NCBI GenBank assembly: GCA_030540635.1
Contig: JAUNVW010000002.1
Span: forward strand, 4,796 to 68,795
Direction of reading: 5' to 3'
From: Tissierellia bacterium
GTDB lineage: Bacteria; Bacillota; Clostridia; Tissierellales; Peptoniphilaceae
DNA: 64,000 bases
The notes below the pieces were generated by a model. It saw only the letters and a program-made list of their open reading frames with translations. It searched no databases and had not been told where the DNA came from. Made by a program: the position numbers and the translations under genes. Of this stretch, positions 42,108 to 51,991 are shown piece after piece (the first letter of the stretch is position 1; each line of letters opens with the position of its first letter).

Positions 42108-42567
42108 GGCGTATCTCCTTTGACCAAATTTCAATTAAATCCTCCAATGAATACGCCCCATTGGCTGGGGATGTGGAGGGTAAATACTTTGCTTTTTTAT
42201 AACCTGTTGTTTTTAGGATTTCTTCGGCCTTTCGCCCATTACAAAATACCTTTTTGATATTAGTTTGTTCTAGGATAGGGCGAATATCTCTCGCTTTAAT
42301 ATTTGTCATGGACTCATCTTTCGATCCAACAATATCACATGCAATGGCGATATCGGCCAAGGCAATATGATTTCGTAGCAAAAATTCCTTTTTCTCATCA
42401 ATGGTTCTTGGTACTTCTTCATTCCATATCCGCGCCAATACTTTCCAAAAGCGATTATTGGGATTGCCGTAATAAAAATTATTTTTCCGCGATATCACCG
42501 ATGGAAAAGAGCCGAGAATTAAGATCTCGGACTCTTCATCATATATGGGTTCAAAATAAAAGATCAT
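42100..42567 (-). CDS. DNA-deoxyinosine/uracil glycosylase of the Mug-like family
   Basis: A 155-residue DNA repair protein. LILGSFPSVISR and FYYGNPNNRFWKVLA are the hallmark of the hypoxanthine-DNA glycosylase branch of the uracil-DNA glycosylase superfamily. SPANGAYS near the C-terminus is the second active-site loop. It should remove deaminated bases (hypoxanthine or uracil). It overlaps aspA by four bases. Confidence 0.88.
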   Translation of the reverse strand: MIFYFEPIYDEESEILILGSFPSVISRKNNFYYGNPNNRFWKVLARIWNEEVPRTIDEKKEFLLRNHIALADIAIACDIVGSKDESMTNIKARDIRPILEQTNIKKVFCNGRKAEEILKTTGYKKAKYLPSTSPANGAYSLEDLIEIWSKEIRHG

Positions 42568-43985
42568 TTGTTTCTTTGTTTGATGAGATATTCCGCTGCA
42601 ATCCCTGGCTGGGTCATGGCTTTTGGATCGAGGATTTCATCGAGCATTTCTTCACTCATTAAATTGTACTCAATAATGAGTTCTCGAACGGGACGGTCTT
42701 TTTCTAGGGATTCTTTCGCGATTTTCGATGTCGTGGTATAGCCGAGATGAGGCACAAGGGCCGTGACGATACCGACGGATTCCCGAATATCCTTGTCTAA
42801 GATTTTTTGATTTGCTTCGATGCCTTTTACACAATTTTCTCGGAGAGTATAAACGCCATTGGCGAGGATTTCCAAGGATTCAAATAAGGAGTAAAATAAG
42901 ACCGGTTCAAAGGCATTGAGTTCCAATTGCCCACTTTCTCCACAAATCGTTACGGTCATATCATTTCCGATAACCCGATAGGCCACTTGATTCATGACTT
43001 CAGGGATTACAGGATTGACTTTTCCTGGCATAATGGAAGATCCTGCTTGTTTCGCCGGTAATTTGATATCGGCGACCATGGTCTTTGGTCCCGATGAAAG
43101 AAGGCGAAAATCACTGGCCATTTTTGATAATGAAATCGCCGCTGTTTTTAAATTTCCTGAAACTTCCACTAAATTATCCACATTATTGGTTCCATCAATT
43201 AAATCTTCACTTCGCACTAAATCAATACCGGTTAAATCTTTTAATATGGGGACGATCCGTTTAAAATAGGTGGGGTCCACATTGATGCCCGTACCGATGG
43301 CCGTCGCTCCCATATTAATAAAACGAAGTTTATACTTGGAACGTTTCATTCGCTCAATATCCCTTTTAACCACCGAAGCATAGGCATGAAACTCTTGACC
43401 TAATCGAATGGGAACCGCATCTTGAAGCTGTGTCCGACCCATTTTTAAGATATGATCAAATTCCACCGCTTTTTCCATTAAGGCATCGTAGAGTAGTTCC
43501 AATTCATAAACCGTTCTTTCCATAATATTTACGGCAGCGATTTTCCCCGATGTTGGAAAGACATCATTGGTAGATTGTCCCATATTGACATGATCATTGG
43601 GATGGACATATTCATAGCAACCTTTTTTTCCACCCATAATTTCATTGGCTCGATTGGCAATGACTTCGTTGGCATTCATATTGGCCGTCGTTCCCGCTCC
43701 CCCTTGGATGGGATCGGTGATGAACTCATCCATCATTTTTCCATCTTCAATTTCATCACAGGCCTTAACAATGGCATCCTTTACTTCTTCTTCCAAAAGT
43801 CCAGCCTCATAATTTGCTAAGGCACAAGCTTTCTTAACAATGGCCAAGGCACGAACCAATTCCACATGTAATTTTTGACCGGTAATGGGAAAATTATCCA
43901 TTCCCCTTTTCGTATGGATGCCGTAATAGGCTTCTTTGGGGACTTTTCCCTCTCCAATACTATCTTGTTCCAAGCGATAATCCAT
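42564..43985 (-). CDS. aspA: Aspartate ammonia-lyase
   Basis: Converts L-aspartate to fumarate and ammonia; cytoplasmic homotetramer, 473 residues. GAGTTANMNANEVIANRA and the superfamily signature GSSIMPGKVNPVIPE (about 322-336) with the catalytic serine are present, as is MGRTQLQDAVP. The ATG shares a base with the upstream HAD stop, and AGAGGTGGAG lies before it. With an anaerobic lifestyle, it probably feeds fumarate respiration or amino-acid fermentation, which is an inference. The DAACS symporter at 19.5 kb could supply aspartate. Confidence 0.95.
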   Translation of the reverse strand: MDYRLEQDSIGEGKVPKEAYYGIHTKRGMDNFPITGQKLHVELVRALAIVKKACALANYEAGLLEEEVKDAIVKACDEIEDGKMMDEFITDPIQGGAGTTANMNANEVIANRANEIMGGKKGCYEYVHPNDHVNMGQSTNDVFPTSGKIAAVNIMERTVYELELLYDALMEKAVEFDHILKMGRTQLQDAVPIRLGQEFHAYASVVKRDIERMKRSKYKLRFINMGATAIGTGINVDPTYFKRIVPILKDLTGIDLVRSEDLIDGTNNVDNLVEVSGNLKTAAISLSKMASDFRLLSSGPKTMVADIKLPAKQAGSSIMPGKVNPVIPEVMNQVAYRVIGNDMTVTICGESGQLELNAFEPVLFYSLFESLEILANGVYTLRENCVKGIEANQKILDKDIRESVGIVTALVPHLGYTTTSKIAKESLEKDRPVRELIIEYNLMSEEMLDEILDPKAMTQPGIAAEYLIKQRNK

Positions 43986-44626
43986 TACTCCACCTCTTCT
44001 AATAGTAGTTTTTCTAATTCTTCCACGGTATGAACAATACGATCGGCGCCTGCTTCTTCCAATTCTTTTTGACTTCCATAGCCATAAAGAACGCCAATGG
44101 AAGATAGATGGTTTTTCTTCGCACCGTAAATATCATGGGAACGATCGCCAATCATCACTGTATTATCCCTTTGCAACTGATGATCGGTAACCACTTTTTC
44201 AATGATATCGTCTTTCTCTACAAATTTGCCATCTAATGTCGCACCGGTAATATCTTTAAAATACTTGGCAAATCCGAAATGCTCCAAGATTTCTACGGCA
44301 AAAACTTCAGGTTTCGATGTGGCGATATAGAGATTATTTTCCAGTTTTTCTAGTAGTTCTTTTATTCCTCCATAGGGTTTGTTTTCAAATAGGCCTTTAT
44401 CTTTGAAATACTCCCGATAAATTCCAATGGCCTTTTCCGCCTTTTCATCGGAAAAACCATAAAAGTTCATAAATGAATCCTTTAGTGGTGGACCAATGAA
44501 TTTACGTAGGGATTTCCTTGATTCTACGGGTATGTCGAAATGTTTCAATGCGTACTCTACGGATTTCGTAATTCCCTCTTCGGAATCCGTCAAGGTTCCA
44601 TCGAGATCAAATATTATATTTTTCAA
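43985..44626 (-). CDS. HAD-superfamily phosphatase, phosphoglycolate-phosphatase-like
   Basis: A 213-residue phosphatase. Motif I is FDLDGTLTDSE, motif II IATSKPE, and the final acid motif MIGDRSHDIYGAKKN. A cap domain lies between motifs I and II. The start is TTG 44624-44626 (reading MKNIIFDLDG) with AAAGGAG seven bases ahead, while the longer frame begins 18 codons earlier without a site. First gene of the operon leading through aspA to the ComG-like pair. Substrate uncertain. Confidence 0.9.
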   Translation of the reverse strand: MKNIIFDLDGTLTDSEEGITKSVEYALKHFDIPVESRKSLRKFIGPPLKDSFMNFYGFSDEKAEKAIGIYREYFKDKGLFENKPYGGIKELLEKLENNLYIATSKPEVFAVEILEHFGFAKYFKDITGATLDGKFVEKDDIIEKVVTDHQLQRDNTVMIGDRSHDIYGAKKNHLSSIGVLYGYGSQKELEEAGADRIVHTVEELEKLLLEEVE

Positions 44627-44707
44627 ATAAATGCTCCTTTTCTTTACTCTTTGATTCATCTTCATTATAAATGATTTCATATCTTTTGTAAAAATAAGAA
44701 ATCAAAT

Positions 44708-44745
44708 AAAAAAATGTCTTGATTTTCATCAAGACATTTTTTTTT
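44708..44745 (-). terminator. Terminator after the SH3 lipoprotein gene
   Basis: Stem ATGTCTTGAT / ATCAAGACAT with loop TTTC, flanked by long A and T runs. Confidence 0.92.
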
Positions 44746-44748
44746 CGT

Positions 44749-45408
44749 TTATTTTAAATATTCTTTTACGACATAACCACTGAGTTCACCAAATTGAATT
44801 TTTACCCATTGATTACGTGTCAAATCCGTATCCATGATAATTTCGACTACATCCCCACGTTCTAAAGTACCACGGATCTCTGCATTTTCACTGGCAAAGG
44901 TTCTTATATTGAGGACATCGACATCACATACCATGGTTTTCTCCGATGGGGGCCGATTCTCTTCTCGATGGTCTTCATCATAGGGTTCTTCGTCATCATC
45001 ATAATCACTAAGGGAATCTTCATCAACCATAGAAGGTGTTCGTTCCAATTCTTTTAAGTATTTTTTTGCGACATAACCTTTAAAATCCTCAACTTCAACT
45101 TTTGCCCAGGGGCCTTTTGTTTCGATAATCCGAAGGATCTCCCCTTCCTCCAATGTCGTGATAATTTCTCCGTCTGTATCTGGTGTTTTTCGTAGATTTA
45201 AAGACTCTACTTCTACCATATATTCATTGTCTTCATCATATTCTTCTTCTCCACCGATAAGTTGTGTTTCTTGACTACCTTCTGGTGTTTCCAATAATAC
45301 GACTTCATTCTTATTATCTTCTTCCCCATCGGAATCGATAAACTGTACTTTTTCACACGATGTAAAGAATAAAAGAATGGTGATGATAATTGCCCACAAT
45401 CTTTTCAT
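44749..45408 (-). CDS. SH3-domain lipoprotein
   Basis: A 219-residue exported protein. A signal peptide ends in the lipobox LFFTSC, with C18 as the lipid-modified residue. Two bacterial SH3b domains follow at about 65-115 (LNLRKTPDTDGEI to GYVAKKYLK) and 158-219 (LNIRTFASENAEI to GYVVKEYLK). They are separated by a very acidic linker. SH3b repeats typically bind peptidoglycan or mediate contacts at the cell surface. No enzymatic domain is present. Confidence 0.9.
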   Translation of the reverse strand: MKRLWAIIITILLFFTSCEKVQFIDSDGEEDNKNEVVLLETPEGSQETQLIGGEEEYDEDNEYMVEVESLNLRKTPDTDGEIITTLEEGEILRIIETKGPWAKVEVEDFKGYVAKKYLKELERTPSMVDEDSLSDYDDDEEPYDEDHREENRPPSEKTMVCDVDVLNIRTFASENAEIRGTLERGDVVEIIMDTDLTRNQWVKIQFGELSGYVVKEYLK

Positions 45409-45478
45409 AGCATCTCTCCCGTCTCTACTATTATAATCTATTTAAGAATAAAAGATAGTTACAAGTTCTTAATTTTTG

Positions 45479-45961
45479 TTAAATCATATTTATTACTCCA
45501 TGGCTAAATAAAAAGAGAAGCAAACCGGCGCATAAATTACCTAAGGCAATGATGGGTAGAGCGGTTTTAAGGCGTAATCCCAATAGCCCGGCCACCAGAG
45601 AACCTGTCCAAACACCGGTGCCTGGCAATGGGATGGCCACTAAAAAGAATAAACCAAATATACCCAAGTGATGGATTTCTCTCCCTTTTTCCATCGCCTT
45701 TTCTTCGAAATAATGGATGACTTTTTTTAATTGGGCATTTTTTCGTAATAGGGCAAATAGAGGTCCTATTATGGGGATTAAAAAAACCGGAGGCATCATC
45801 GAGCCGATATAGGTGATGAAAAATAATTCCATGGGATCAATGCCTAAACCCATCCCAATGGGGATTGCTCCCTTTAACTCAATAAGAGGCATCATGGAAA
45901 GGAAAAATAAACCTTCCAAATTCCCGTATTGATTGATTAATATTTCCACTAGCGTATCCAA
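45479..45961 (-). CDS. Small multidrug-export-type membrane protein (COG2426)
   Basis: A 160-residue membrane protein with four or five helices. It matches the COG2426/Sm_multidrug_ex family by PLIELKGAIPIGMGLG near the N-terminus and LPGTGVWTGSLVAGLLGL. Despite the family name, the transported compound is not established. The start is TTG 45959-45961 with GGTG about seven bases ahead. Its own promoter at 45985-46013 is divergent from the PTS gene. Confidence 0.88.
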   Translation of the reverse strand: MDTLVEILINQYGNLEGLFFLSMMPLIELKGAIPIGMGLGIDPMELFFITYIGSMMPPVFLIPIIGPLFALLRKNAQLKKVIHYFEEKAMEKGREIHHLGIFGLFFLVAIPLPGTGVWTGSLVAGLLGLRLKTALPIIALGNLCAGLLLFLFSHGVINMI

Positions 45962-45984
45962 AATATCACCACTTTTCTTCTTTT

Positions 45985-46013
45985 AATATATCATATTTTG
46001 GAAATTCTGGTAA
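45985..46013 (-). promoter_or_regulatory. Promoter of the COG2426 gene
   Basis: Minus strand TTACCA (46008-46013), 17-base spacer, TATATT (45985-45990) preceded by TGA, an extended -10. Confidence 0.55.
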
Positions 46014-46037
46014 TCTAAATCTTCTTGATGAAAATCC

Positions 46038-46067
46038 TTCACATAAATCATATTAATTTGGTATAAT
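46038..46067 (+). promoter_or_regulatory. Promoter of the PTS EIICBA gene
   Basis: TTCACA (46038-46043), 18-base spacer, TATAAT (46062-46067) preceded by TGG. The leader of about 45 bases contains no antiterminator-type repeat and ends with AAGGGGG before the ATG. Confidence 0.65.
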
Positions 46068-46118
46068 ATAATAGCAAGCATATATCAATAAAAAAAGAAT
46101 TTATAAAGGGGGTTTACA

Positions 46119-48257
46119 ATGAATAATAGTAAAGTTTTTGGTGTGTTACAGAGAATTGGACGTTCCTTCATGCTTCCCATAGCCATGTTACCTGTGGCGG
46201 GATTGTTATTGGGAATTGGGGGTTCTTTTACCAATGAAACCATGTTAAAGACCTATGGTCTTTGGAATGTCATGGGACCTGGGACCATTATTCATGGAGT
46301 ATTGGAGGTTATGCGTTCGGCAGGAGATATTATCTTTGCCAATTTACCGGTGATCTTTGCCATTGGCGTTGCCATTGGTATGGCAAAGGCGGAAAAAGCC
46401 ACGGCGGCATTGGCATCGGCCATTGCATTTTTCGTGATGCACGCATCCATTTCATCGATGATCACATTAAATGGTGGTACGGAAAAATTATTGGAAGGTT
46501 CCGTGGCCTCTGTTATTGGCATAGAATCATTGCAAATGGGAGTCTTTGGCGGAATTATCGTAGGACTTGGTGTGGCGGCACTCCATAATCAATTTTACAA
46601 AATAGAACTACCCAATGTTCTATCCTTTTTCGGAGGAACTCGATTTGTCCCGATTATATCGGCTTTAGTTTATGTCTTTGTAGGGATTCTGATGTTCTTT
46701 ATATGGCCACCTGTTCAAAGTGCCATTAATGCCGTCGGTTCTTTCGTGCGATCCTCAGGATATGGCGGTACATGGGTCTATGGATTTATGGAGAGATTGT
46801 TAATACCTTTTGGTTTACACCATGTATTCTATTTGCCATTTTGGCAAACAGCCGTCGGAGGTACTATGGAAATTGGCGGTCGCCTCGTGGAAGGCGCTCA
46901 AAATATCTTCTTTGCCCAATTAGCCGATCCATCGACGAGTGTGTTTTCCGTGGAAGCAACTCGATTTATGTCCGGAAAATTTCCTTTGATGATTTTTGGA
47001 TTGCCCGGCGCTGCCTTAGCAATGTATCATACGGCAAAAAAGAAAAATCGTAAAGTCGTTGGAGGTTTATTGTTTTCTGCTGCACTAACCAGTATGTTGA
47101 CGGGAATCACCGAACCTTTGGAATTTACTTTCCTTTTTGTTGCACCATTTCTTTATGGTATCCACTGTGTTTTCGCAGGCCTTGCCTATATGCTGATGCA
47201 TATTCTTAAAGTTGGAGTCGGAATGACTTTCTCCGGAGGATTTATTGATTTATTACTCTTTGGCATTATGCAAGGAAATGGGAAAACCCACTGGCTCCGA
47301 GTTATCCCTGTGGGGATTGCTTACTTCATCGTTTATTATCTCGTCTTTAGTTTCATTATTAAGAAAAGAGATCTTAAGACACCCGGTCGTGAGGACAAAA
47401 AAGAGGAAGAGATTAAACTTTATACCAAAGAGGATATGAAGGAGAAATCCAGTGTCAAGGGAAAAGAAGTCGATGAAATATCTACGCTCATCATGGCTGG
47501 CCTTGGCGGTCGTAAAAATATCCGGGATGTGGATTCCTGTGCCACAAGACTTCGTTGTTCCGTCGAAGATCCAAATCTAGTAAATAAAGAAATGCTAACC
47601 CAATCGGGGGCTGCCGGCGTCATCATGAGTGGAAATGGGGTTCAAGTGATTTACGGTCCTAGGGTATCGGTTATTAAATCAAATCTAGAAGAATATATCG
47701 AAAATGTCGACCGTGGTGAAACTGAGGAAGTTCATCTCACCAAGGATACAAAAGTAGAAACTCCAGAAACTCAAGAAAACAAAGGCAGTGCAAAACAAGA
47801 TCATCAAGAAATAAAGGTGTTTTCTCCAATGAAAGGGAAAGTAGTTCCCTTGAAAGAAGTTCCCGATGAGGCCTTCGCCCAGGAAGTTCTAGGTCGGGGA
47901 ATCGCCGTCGATCCCACGGAGTATAGATTATATGCGCCGATTCAAGGAACTGTCGCCATGGTCTTTGATACAAAACACGCCATTGGCATTACTTCCGATG
48001 ATGGTTTGGAAATTTTACTCCATGTGGGAATGGATACTGTAGAAACAAAAGGAGAAGGATTTACTGTCCATGTGAAACAGGGAGATTCCATCGATATCGG
48101 CGATCTGCTAATGGAATTTGATGGGAATTTACTAAAAGAAAAAGGATATCCATTGGTGACACCGATGATCTTTACAAATTTAGAAGATCATCAAGAACTA
48201 AAAGTACGGGCAAAGGGAAATATCAATGCCGGAGATGAACTTTTAATCATCGATTAG
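46119..48257 (+). CDS. PTS permease EIICBA, glucose/maltose/N-acetylglucosamine type
   Basis: A 712-residue fused sugar transporter that imports and phosphorylates its sugar at the membrane. Domains run EIIC (about 1-420, eight to ten helices, with GITEPLEF and PFGLHHVFYLPFW), EIIB (about 445-530; the phosphorylated cysteine is the first in SCATRLRC) and EIIA (about 565-712; the active histidine is in LLHVGMDTV, with the helper KHAIGI). Domain order and motifs are those of the glucose family. Glucose is likeliest; maltose-type or N-acetylglucosamine cannot be excluded. It stands alone with its own promoter and terminator. Confidence 0.93.
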   Translation: MNNSKVFGVLQRIGRSFMLPIAMLPVAGLLLGIGGSFTNETMLKTYGLWNVMGPGTIIHGVLEVMRSAGDIIFANLPVIFAIGVAIGMAKAEKATAALASAIAFFVMHASISSMITLNGGTEKLLEGSVASVIGIESLQMGVFGGIIVGLGVAALHNQFYKIELPNVLSFFGGTRFVPIISALVYVFVGILMFFIWPPVQSAINAVGSFVRSSGYGGTWVYGFMERLLIPFGLHHVFYLPFWQTAVGGTMEIGGRLVEGAQNIFFAQLADPSTSVFSVEATRFMSGKFPLMIFGLPGAALAMYHTAKKKNRKVVGGLLFSAALTSMLTGITEPLEFTFLFVAPFLYGIHCVFAGLAYMLMHILKVGVGMTFSGGFIDLLLFGIMQGNGKTHWLRVIPVGIAYFIVYYLVFSFIIKKRDLKTPGREDKKEEEIKLYTKEDMKEKSSVKGKEVDEISTLIMAGLGGRKNIRDVDSCATRLRCSVEDPNLVNKEMLTQSGAAGVIMSGNGVQVIYGPRVSVIKSNLEEYIENVDRGETEEVHLTKDTKVETPETQENKGSAKQDHQEIKVFSPMKGKVVPLKEVPDEAFAQEVLGRGIAVDPTEYRLYAPIQGTVAMVFDTKHAIGITSDDGLEILLHVGMDTVETKGEGFTVHVKQGDSIDIGDLLMEFDGNLLKEKGYPLVTPMIFTNLEDHQELKVRAKGNINAGDELLIID

Positions 48258-48268
48258 ATATCCAAAAA

Positions 48269-48300
48269 TAAAACTCCAAGGATAAATCCTTGGAGTTTTA
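48269..48300. terminator. Bidirectional terminator between the PTS gene and clpB
   Basis: Thirteen-base stem (48270-48282 with 48287-48299), loop TAAA, flanked by A and T runs between converging genes. Confidence 0.92.
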
Positions 48301-48302
48301 CT

Positions 48303-50888
48303 TTATTCTTCTTTTGTGATTTTTAAATGACCATGTTCAGTAGTGATTAGGATATGATCCTTATCGAGAATATTGCCTTTTATAATTTCTTTTCCTAATT
48401 CTGTTTCCACTTCTTTCTTGATGAATCGTTCAATGGGTCTTGCTCCATATTGAACATTATAAGCCTTTGAAATAATCAATTCTTTAGCGGCATCGTCAAC
48501 ATGAATTTCCATTTGACGTTCGGAAAGCCGGTCTTGTAATTGTTGGACATATTTGTCAATGATTTTATAAATGACTTCTTCGCCCAAAGGTTTAAACATG
48601 ACAATATCATCTACTCGGTTTAAGAATTCCGGTTTGAAACGACTGCGAAGTTCATTATCTACTTGTTCTTTTGCAATATCCGAAATTTTTCCACTGTCCT
48701 CAATTCCCTCAATGAGATAATGGGAACCGATATTCGAGGTCATAATGATAATGGTGTTTTTAAAATCCACTGTTCGTCCTTGATTATCCGTTAAGCGCCC
48801 ATCGTCTAATACTTGTAATAGAATATTAAACACATCGGGATGGGCCTTCTCAATTTCATCAAAAAGGATGACCGAATATGGTTTACGTCGTACAGCTTCT
48901 GTTAATTGACCGCCTTCTTCGTAACCGATATATCCCGGAGGTGATCCAACTAATCGAGAAACGGAGTGTTTTTCCATATACTCACTCATATCGATTCGAA
49001 TTAAATTGTTTTCATCATCGAACATAGCTTCTGTGAGAGCCTTCGCCAATTCTGTTTTCCCAACCCCTGTCGGTCCAAGGAATATAAAGGATCCTATGGG
49101 TTTATCGGGGGATTTTAATCCCGATCTTGCTCGAATAATACTATCGGATACTGATTTAACGGCTGGGTTTTGTCCGACTACCCGTTTATGGAGAATATCT
49201 TCCATGGAGAGAAGTCGATCCCGTTCGGTTTCCACAAGTTTATTTACCGGAATTCCCGTCCATCTTGAAACGACTTCAGAAATCTCTTCTTCGGTTACTT
49301 CTTCTTTTAACATGGCTTGATCTTCTTCATTTTTTTGATTAAGTTCTTCTAATTTTTGTCGAAGTTCACCGAGCTTTCCGTATTTTAATTGGGATAATCG
49401 TTCGAAATCATAATTTCTCTCGGCTTCATCCATTTGGGTTTTCACTTGTTCGATTTGCGCTTTAACCTCTTTTACTTCATCGATGGATTGCTTTTGTTCA
49501 AACCATTTCTCATATCTGGAATCAAAATCATTTTTCGTATCTTGAATTTCTTTTTCCAATAGTTCTAAGCGTTTTTGACTACGTTCATCATCTTCTTTTT
49601 TCAATGCCGCCCGCTCGATTTCCAATTGTAAAATTTTCCGTTTCTTTTCGTCTAAATCTTGGGGCATGGTGTCAATTTCTGTTCGCAACATTGCAGAGGC
49701 TTCGTCCATTAAATCAATGGCTTTATCCGGCAAGAAACGATCGGTGATATATCGATCGGAAAGAGTTGCACAACTGATGACGGCATTGTCGGAAATTCGG
49801 ATTCCGTGGTAGATCTCGTATTTTTCCTTTAGACCACGGAGTATGGATATGGTATCCTCAACGGTAGGCTCTTCCACTAAAACTTTTTGAAATCGCCGTT
49901 CCAAAGCCCCATCCTTTTCGATATATTCTCGATACTCATCTAAAGTTGTCGCACCAATGGTACGAATCTCTCCCCGGGCAAGCATTGGTTTTAAAATATT
50001 GGCGGCATCCATTGCCCCTTCAGATTTACCTGCACCAACTAAAGTATGAATCTCATCGATAAACATGATGATTTGTCCATTGGATTCATGGATTTCTTTT
50101 AAAACCGCTTTTAATCGTTCTTCAAATTGTCCCCGGTATTTCGCACCGGCAACTAAAGATCCCATATCTAAGGCGAAGACCTTTTTATCGGCTAAGGTCT
50201 CCGGCACATCATTTTTAACGATTCTTTGGGCCAAGCCTTCCACAATGGCGGTTTTACCCACACCAGGCTCTCCAATTAATACGGGATTATTTTTTGTTCT
50301 TCGGGAAAGTACCATAATACAGTGGCGGATCTCATCATCACGGCCAATGACAGGGTCAAGATTTCCCTCCCGGGCTTCCTTTGTAAGATCTCGACCGTAT
50401 TTCTCTAAAGCATCCATGCTCGACTCAGGATCATCGCTATCAATCCGTCGATTTTGCCTTATCTCTAAAAGTTTCTCTTTAAATTCTCCTGGTTTAATAT
50501 TGTATTTCGTTAATATTTTTTCCGATGGAATATTTTTCTCCCGTAAAAGGGCCATAAATAAATGTTCCACGGAAATATATTGATCGCCCATTTCCTTCGC
50601 CAAATCTTCCGATTGTAAAAGTATCCTTTGGAATACGGTATTGGGATAGATATTTGACGAACCTTGAGTTTTAGGCAGTTGATCTAAAGCTGTTCTCAAA
50701 GATTCTACATAGGCTTTATAATCTGTCGCCATCTTGTTGAGAACCATAGGGACAACGCCATCGGAATTTTGAACCAATGCATAATTTAAATGCAAATCAT
50801 TGATTTCTGGATTGCCATTTTTAATGGCAATGTTCTGGGCATCTTGGATAGCTTCCATTGATTTTTGGGTAAATTTATTGTAGTCCAT
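48303..50888 (-). CDS. clpB: Disaggregase ClpB (AAA+ chaperone)
   Basis: Hexameric chaperone of 861 residues that pulls apart aggregated proteins with DnaK and DnaJ. The N-domain spans 1-150. The first AAA+ has Walker A GEPGVGKT (206-213), Walker B IMFIDEIH and the [15 protein letters not shown] loop. A long coiled-coil middle domain spans about 390-520. The second AAA+ has Walker [10 protein letters not shown] near 605 and Walker [14 protein letters not shown]. The length is normal. It lies 13 bases after cbpA under a CtsR-type operator. Confidence 0.97.
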   Translation of the reverse strand: MDYNKFTQKSMEAIQDAQNIAIKNGNPEINDLHLNYALVQNSDGVVPMVLNKMATDYKAYVESLRTALDQLPKTQGSSNIYPNTVFQRILLQSEDLAKEMGDQYISVEHLFMALLREKNIPSEKILTKYNIKPGEFKEKLLEIRQNRRIDSDDPESSMDALEKYGRDLTKEAREGNLDPVIGRDDEIRHCIMVLSRRTKNNPVLIGEPGVGKTAIVEGLAQRIVKNDVPETLADKKVFALDMGSLVAGAKYRGQFEERLKAVLKEIHESNGQIIMFIDEIHTLVGAGKSEGAMDAANILKPMLARGEIRTIGATTLDEYREYIEKDGALERRFQKVLVEEPTVEDTISILRGLKEKYEIYHGIRISDNAVISCATLSDRYITDRFLPDKAIDLMDEASAMLRTEIDTMPQDLDEKKRKILQLEIERAALKKEDDERSQKRLELLEKEIQDTKNDFDSRYEKWFEQKQSIDEVKEVKAQIEQVKTQMDEAERNYDFERLSQLKYGKLGELRQKLEELNQKNEEDQAMLKEEVTEEEISEVVSRWTGIPVNKLVETERDRLLSMEDILHKRVVGQNPAVKSVSDSIIRARSGLKSPDKPIGSFIFLGPTGVGKTELAKALTEAMFDDENNLIRIDMSEYMEKHSVSRLVGSPPGYIGYEEGGQLTEAVRRKPYSVILFDEIEKAHPDVFNILLQVLDDGRLTDNQGRTVDFKNTIIIMTSNIGSHYLIEGIEDSGKISDIAKEQVDNELRSRFKPEFLNRVDDIVMFKPLGEEVIYKIIDKYVQQLQDRLSERQMEIHVDDAAKELIISKAYNVQYGARPIERFIKKEVETELGKEIIKGNILDKDHILITTEHGHLKITKEE

Positions 50889-50901
50889 TGCCGATCACTC
50901 C

Positions 50902-51831
50902 TTATGCATAAATTTCTTGTAATTTCTCGTAATATTCTTTGGCTTCTGGTTTTAAGTCCTTGGGATTTTCGATACTGATTTCTAAATAAAGATCTCCCTT
51001 ATTCTTCTTCATGTCTCGAAAACCTTGTTTTGGAATACGAATTCGTTGATTATTTTCCATATTTTTTGGAATATTGACTTTTATTTTTTTACCACTTAAT
51101 GTTTTAACGGTCGTTTTTGTTCCAAGGGCGGCTTCCCATGGATAAATCTTTAATTTTCGAATCAAATCCAAACCTTCTAATTTATTGTTCTTATCAATTA
51201 AATTGATTTTCACATAGACATCGCCATCTAGGCCAAAACGATCCCCTTTGATCCTGATTTTTTTTCCCGGTAAAATTCCTTTTGGTATTTTCAACGGAAT
51301 CGTCTTGGGCTGACCATTAATCGTCAAATTTAAATCCCGTTGACTTCCATTATAGAGATCTTCAATGCCGACGGTGATATCCACTTGGTACTTCGGTCGT
51401 TGGCGATTTTGTCCTCGAAATCTTGAAAAAATATTCTCCTCTTTTTGACTTCTTTGACGTTGTTGTCCTCCAAAGAACATATCAAAGAAATCCGAAAAAC
51501 CACTGCTATTGCTTCCTGTTTGATAGGAATAGCTGTATCCATCCGATTGACCAAATCCTGAAAAATCAAATCCATAATGGGATGGGTCAAAATTCTCCCC
51601 TTGGGTAAAATTATAATTGGAACCAAAGGCATCATATTGTTTTCTCTTCTCTTCGTTGCCTAAAACTTCATAGGCTTCGTTGATTTCCTTGAATTTTTCT
51701 TGGGCTTTATCATCCCCTTTGTTTAAATCGGGATGATACTTTTTCGCCAATTGACGGTATTTCTTTTTTATTTCATCGGCATCGGCTTTTTTGTCGACAC
51801 CTAATATTTTATAATAATCTTTATACTCCAT
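50902..51831 (-). CDS. DnaJ-class co-chaperone without zinc domain (CbpA type)
   Basis: A 309-residue J-protein. The N-terminal J domain ([22 protein letters not shown] and HPD at 33-35) stimulates DnaK. A glycine/phenylalanine-rich stretch follows (about 75-130), and then two DnaJ C-terminal substrate domains (from about 140), without the CxxCxGxG zinc region. This is the CbpA architecture. The open frame extends 52 codons upstream through the promoter and operator, so ATG 51831 behind GGGGGGAG is the start. It is co-transcribed with clpB. Confidence 0.93.
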   Translation of the reverse strand: MEYKDYYKILGVDKKADADEIKKKYRQLAKKYHPDLNKGDDKAQEKFKEINEAYEVLGNEEKRKQYDAFGSNYNFTQGENFDPSHYGFDFSGFGQSDGYSYSYQTGSNSSGFSDFFDMFFGGQQRQRSQKEENIFSRFRGQNRQRPKYQVDITVGIEDLYNGSQRDLNLTINGQPKTIPLKIPKGILPGKKIRIKGDRFGLDGDVYVKINLIDKNNKLEGLDLIRKLKIYPWEAALGTKTTVKTLSGKKIKVNIPKNMENNQRIRIPKQGFRDMKKNKGDLYLEISIENPKDLKPEAKEYYEKLQEIYA

Positions 51832-51858
51832 ATCGCTCCCCCCTCGGGTGTTATTGTC

Positions 51859-51875
51859 TTTGACTATCTTTGACT
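51859..51875 (-). promoter_or_regulatory. CtsR heat-shock operator
   Basis: The minus strand reads AGTCAAA-GAT-AGTCAAA. This fits the known CtsR consensus (A/G)GTCAAA-NAN-(A/G)GTCAAA at every defined position. It lies directly after the -10 element, overlapping the predicted start site of cbpA-clpB. Confidence 0.82.
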
Positions 51876-51883
51876 TTAATATT

Positions 51884-51912
51884 ATTATACACCTTTTCAC
51901 CGATAAATACAA
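51884..51912 (-). promoter_or_regulatory. Promoter of cbpA-clpB
   Basis: Minus strand TTGTAT (51907-51912), 17-base spacer, TATAAT (51884-51889). Predicted start near 51877, at the edge of the CtsR box. Confidence 0.75.
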
Positions 51913-51957
51913 GGGTTTTAAGAATTTTTTTGATGGTTCAGGCAGCATCTTTACATT

Positions 51958-51991
51958 AAAAAAATGACTGGTCAAATGATCAGTCATTTTT
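51958..51991 (-). terminator. Terminator of the lipoprotein-apbE operon
   Basis: Stem AAAATGACTG / CAGTCATTTT with a ten-base loop, followed by a T run on the minus strand. It ends apbE upstream of the cbpA promoter. Confidence 0.85.

Noticed and set aside
46068-46118. A BglG/LicT-type RNA antiterminator site upstream of the PTS gene
   Set aside because: The leader is short, has no terminator hairpin and no matching palindrome.
51832-51987. A 52-codon extension of the J-protein
   Set aside because: It covers the promoter, the CtsR box and the terminator; the J domain starts at ATG 51831.
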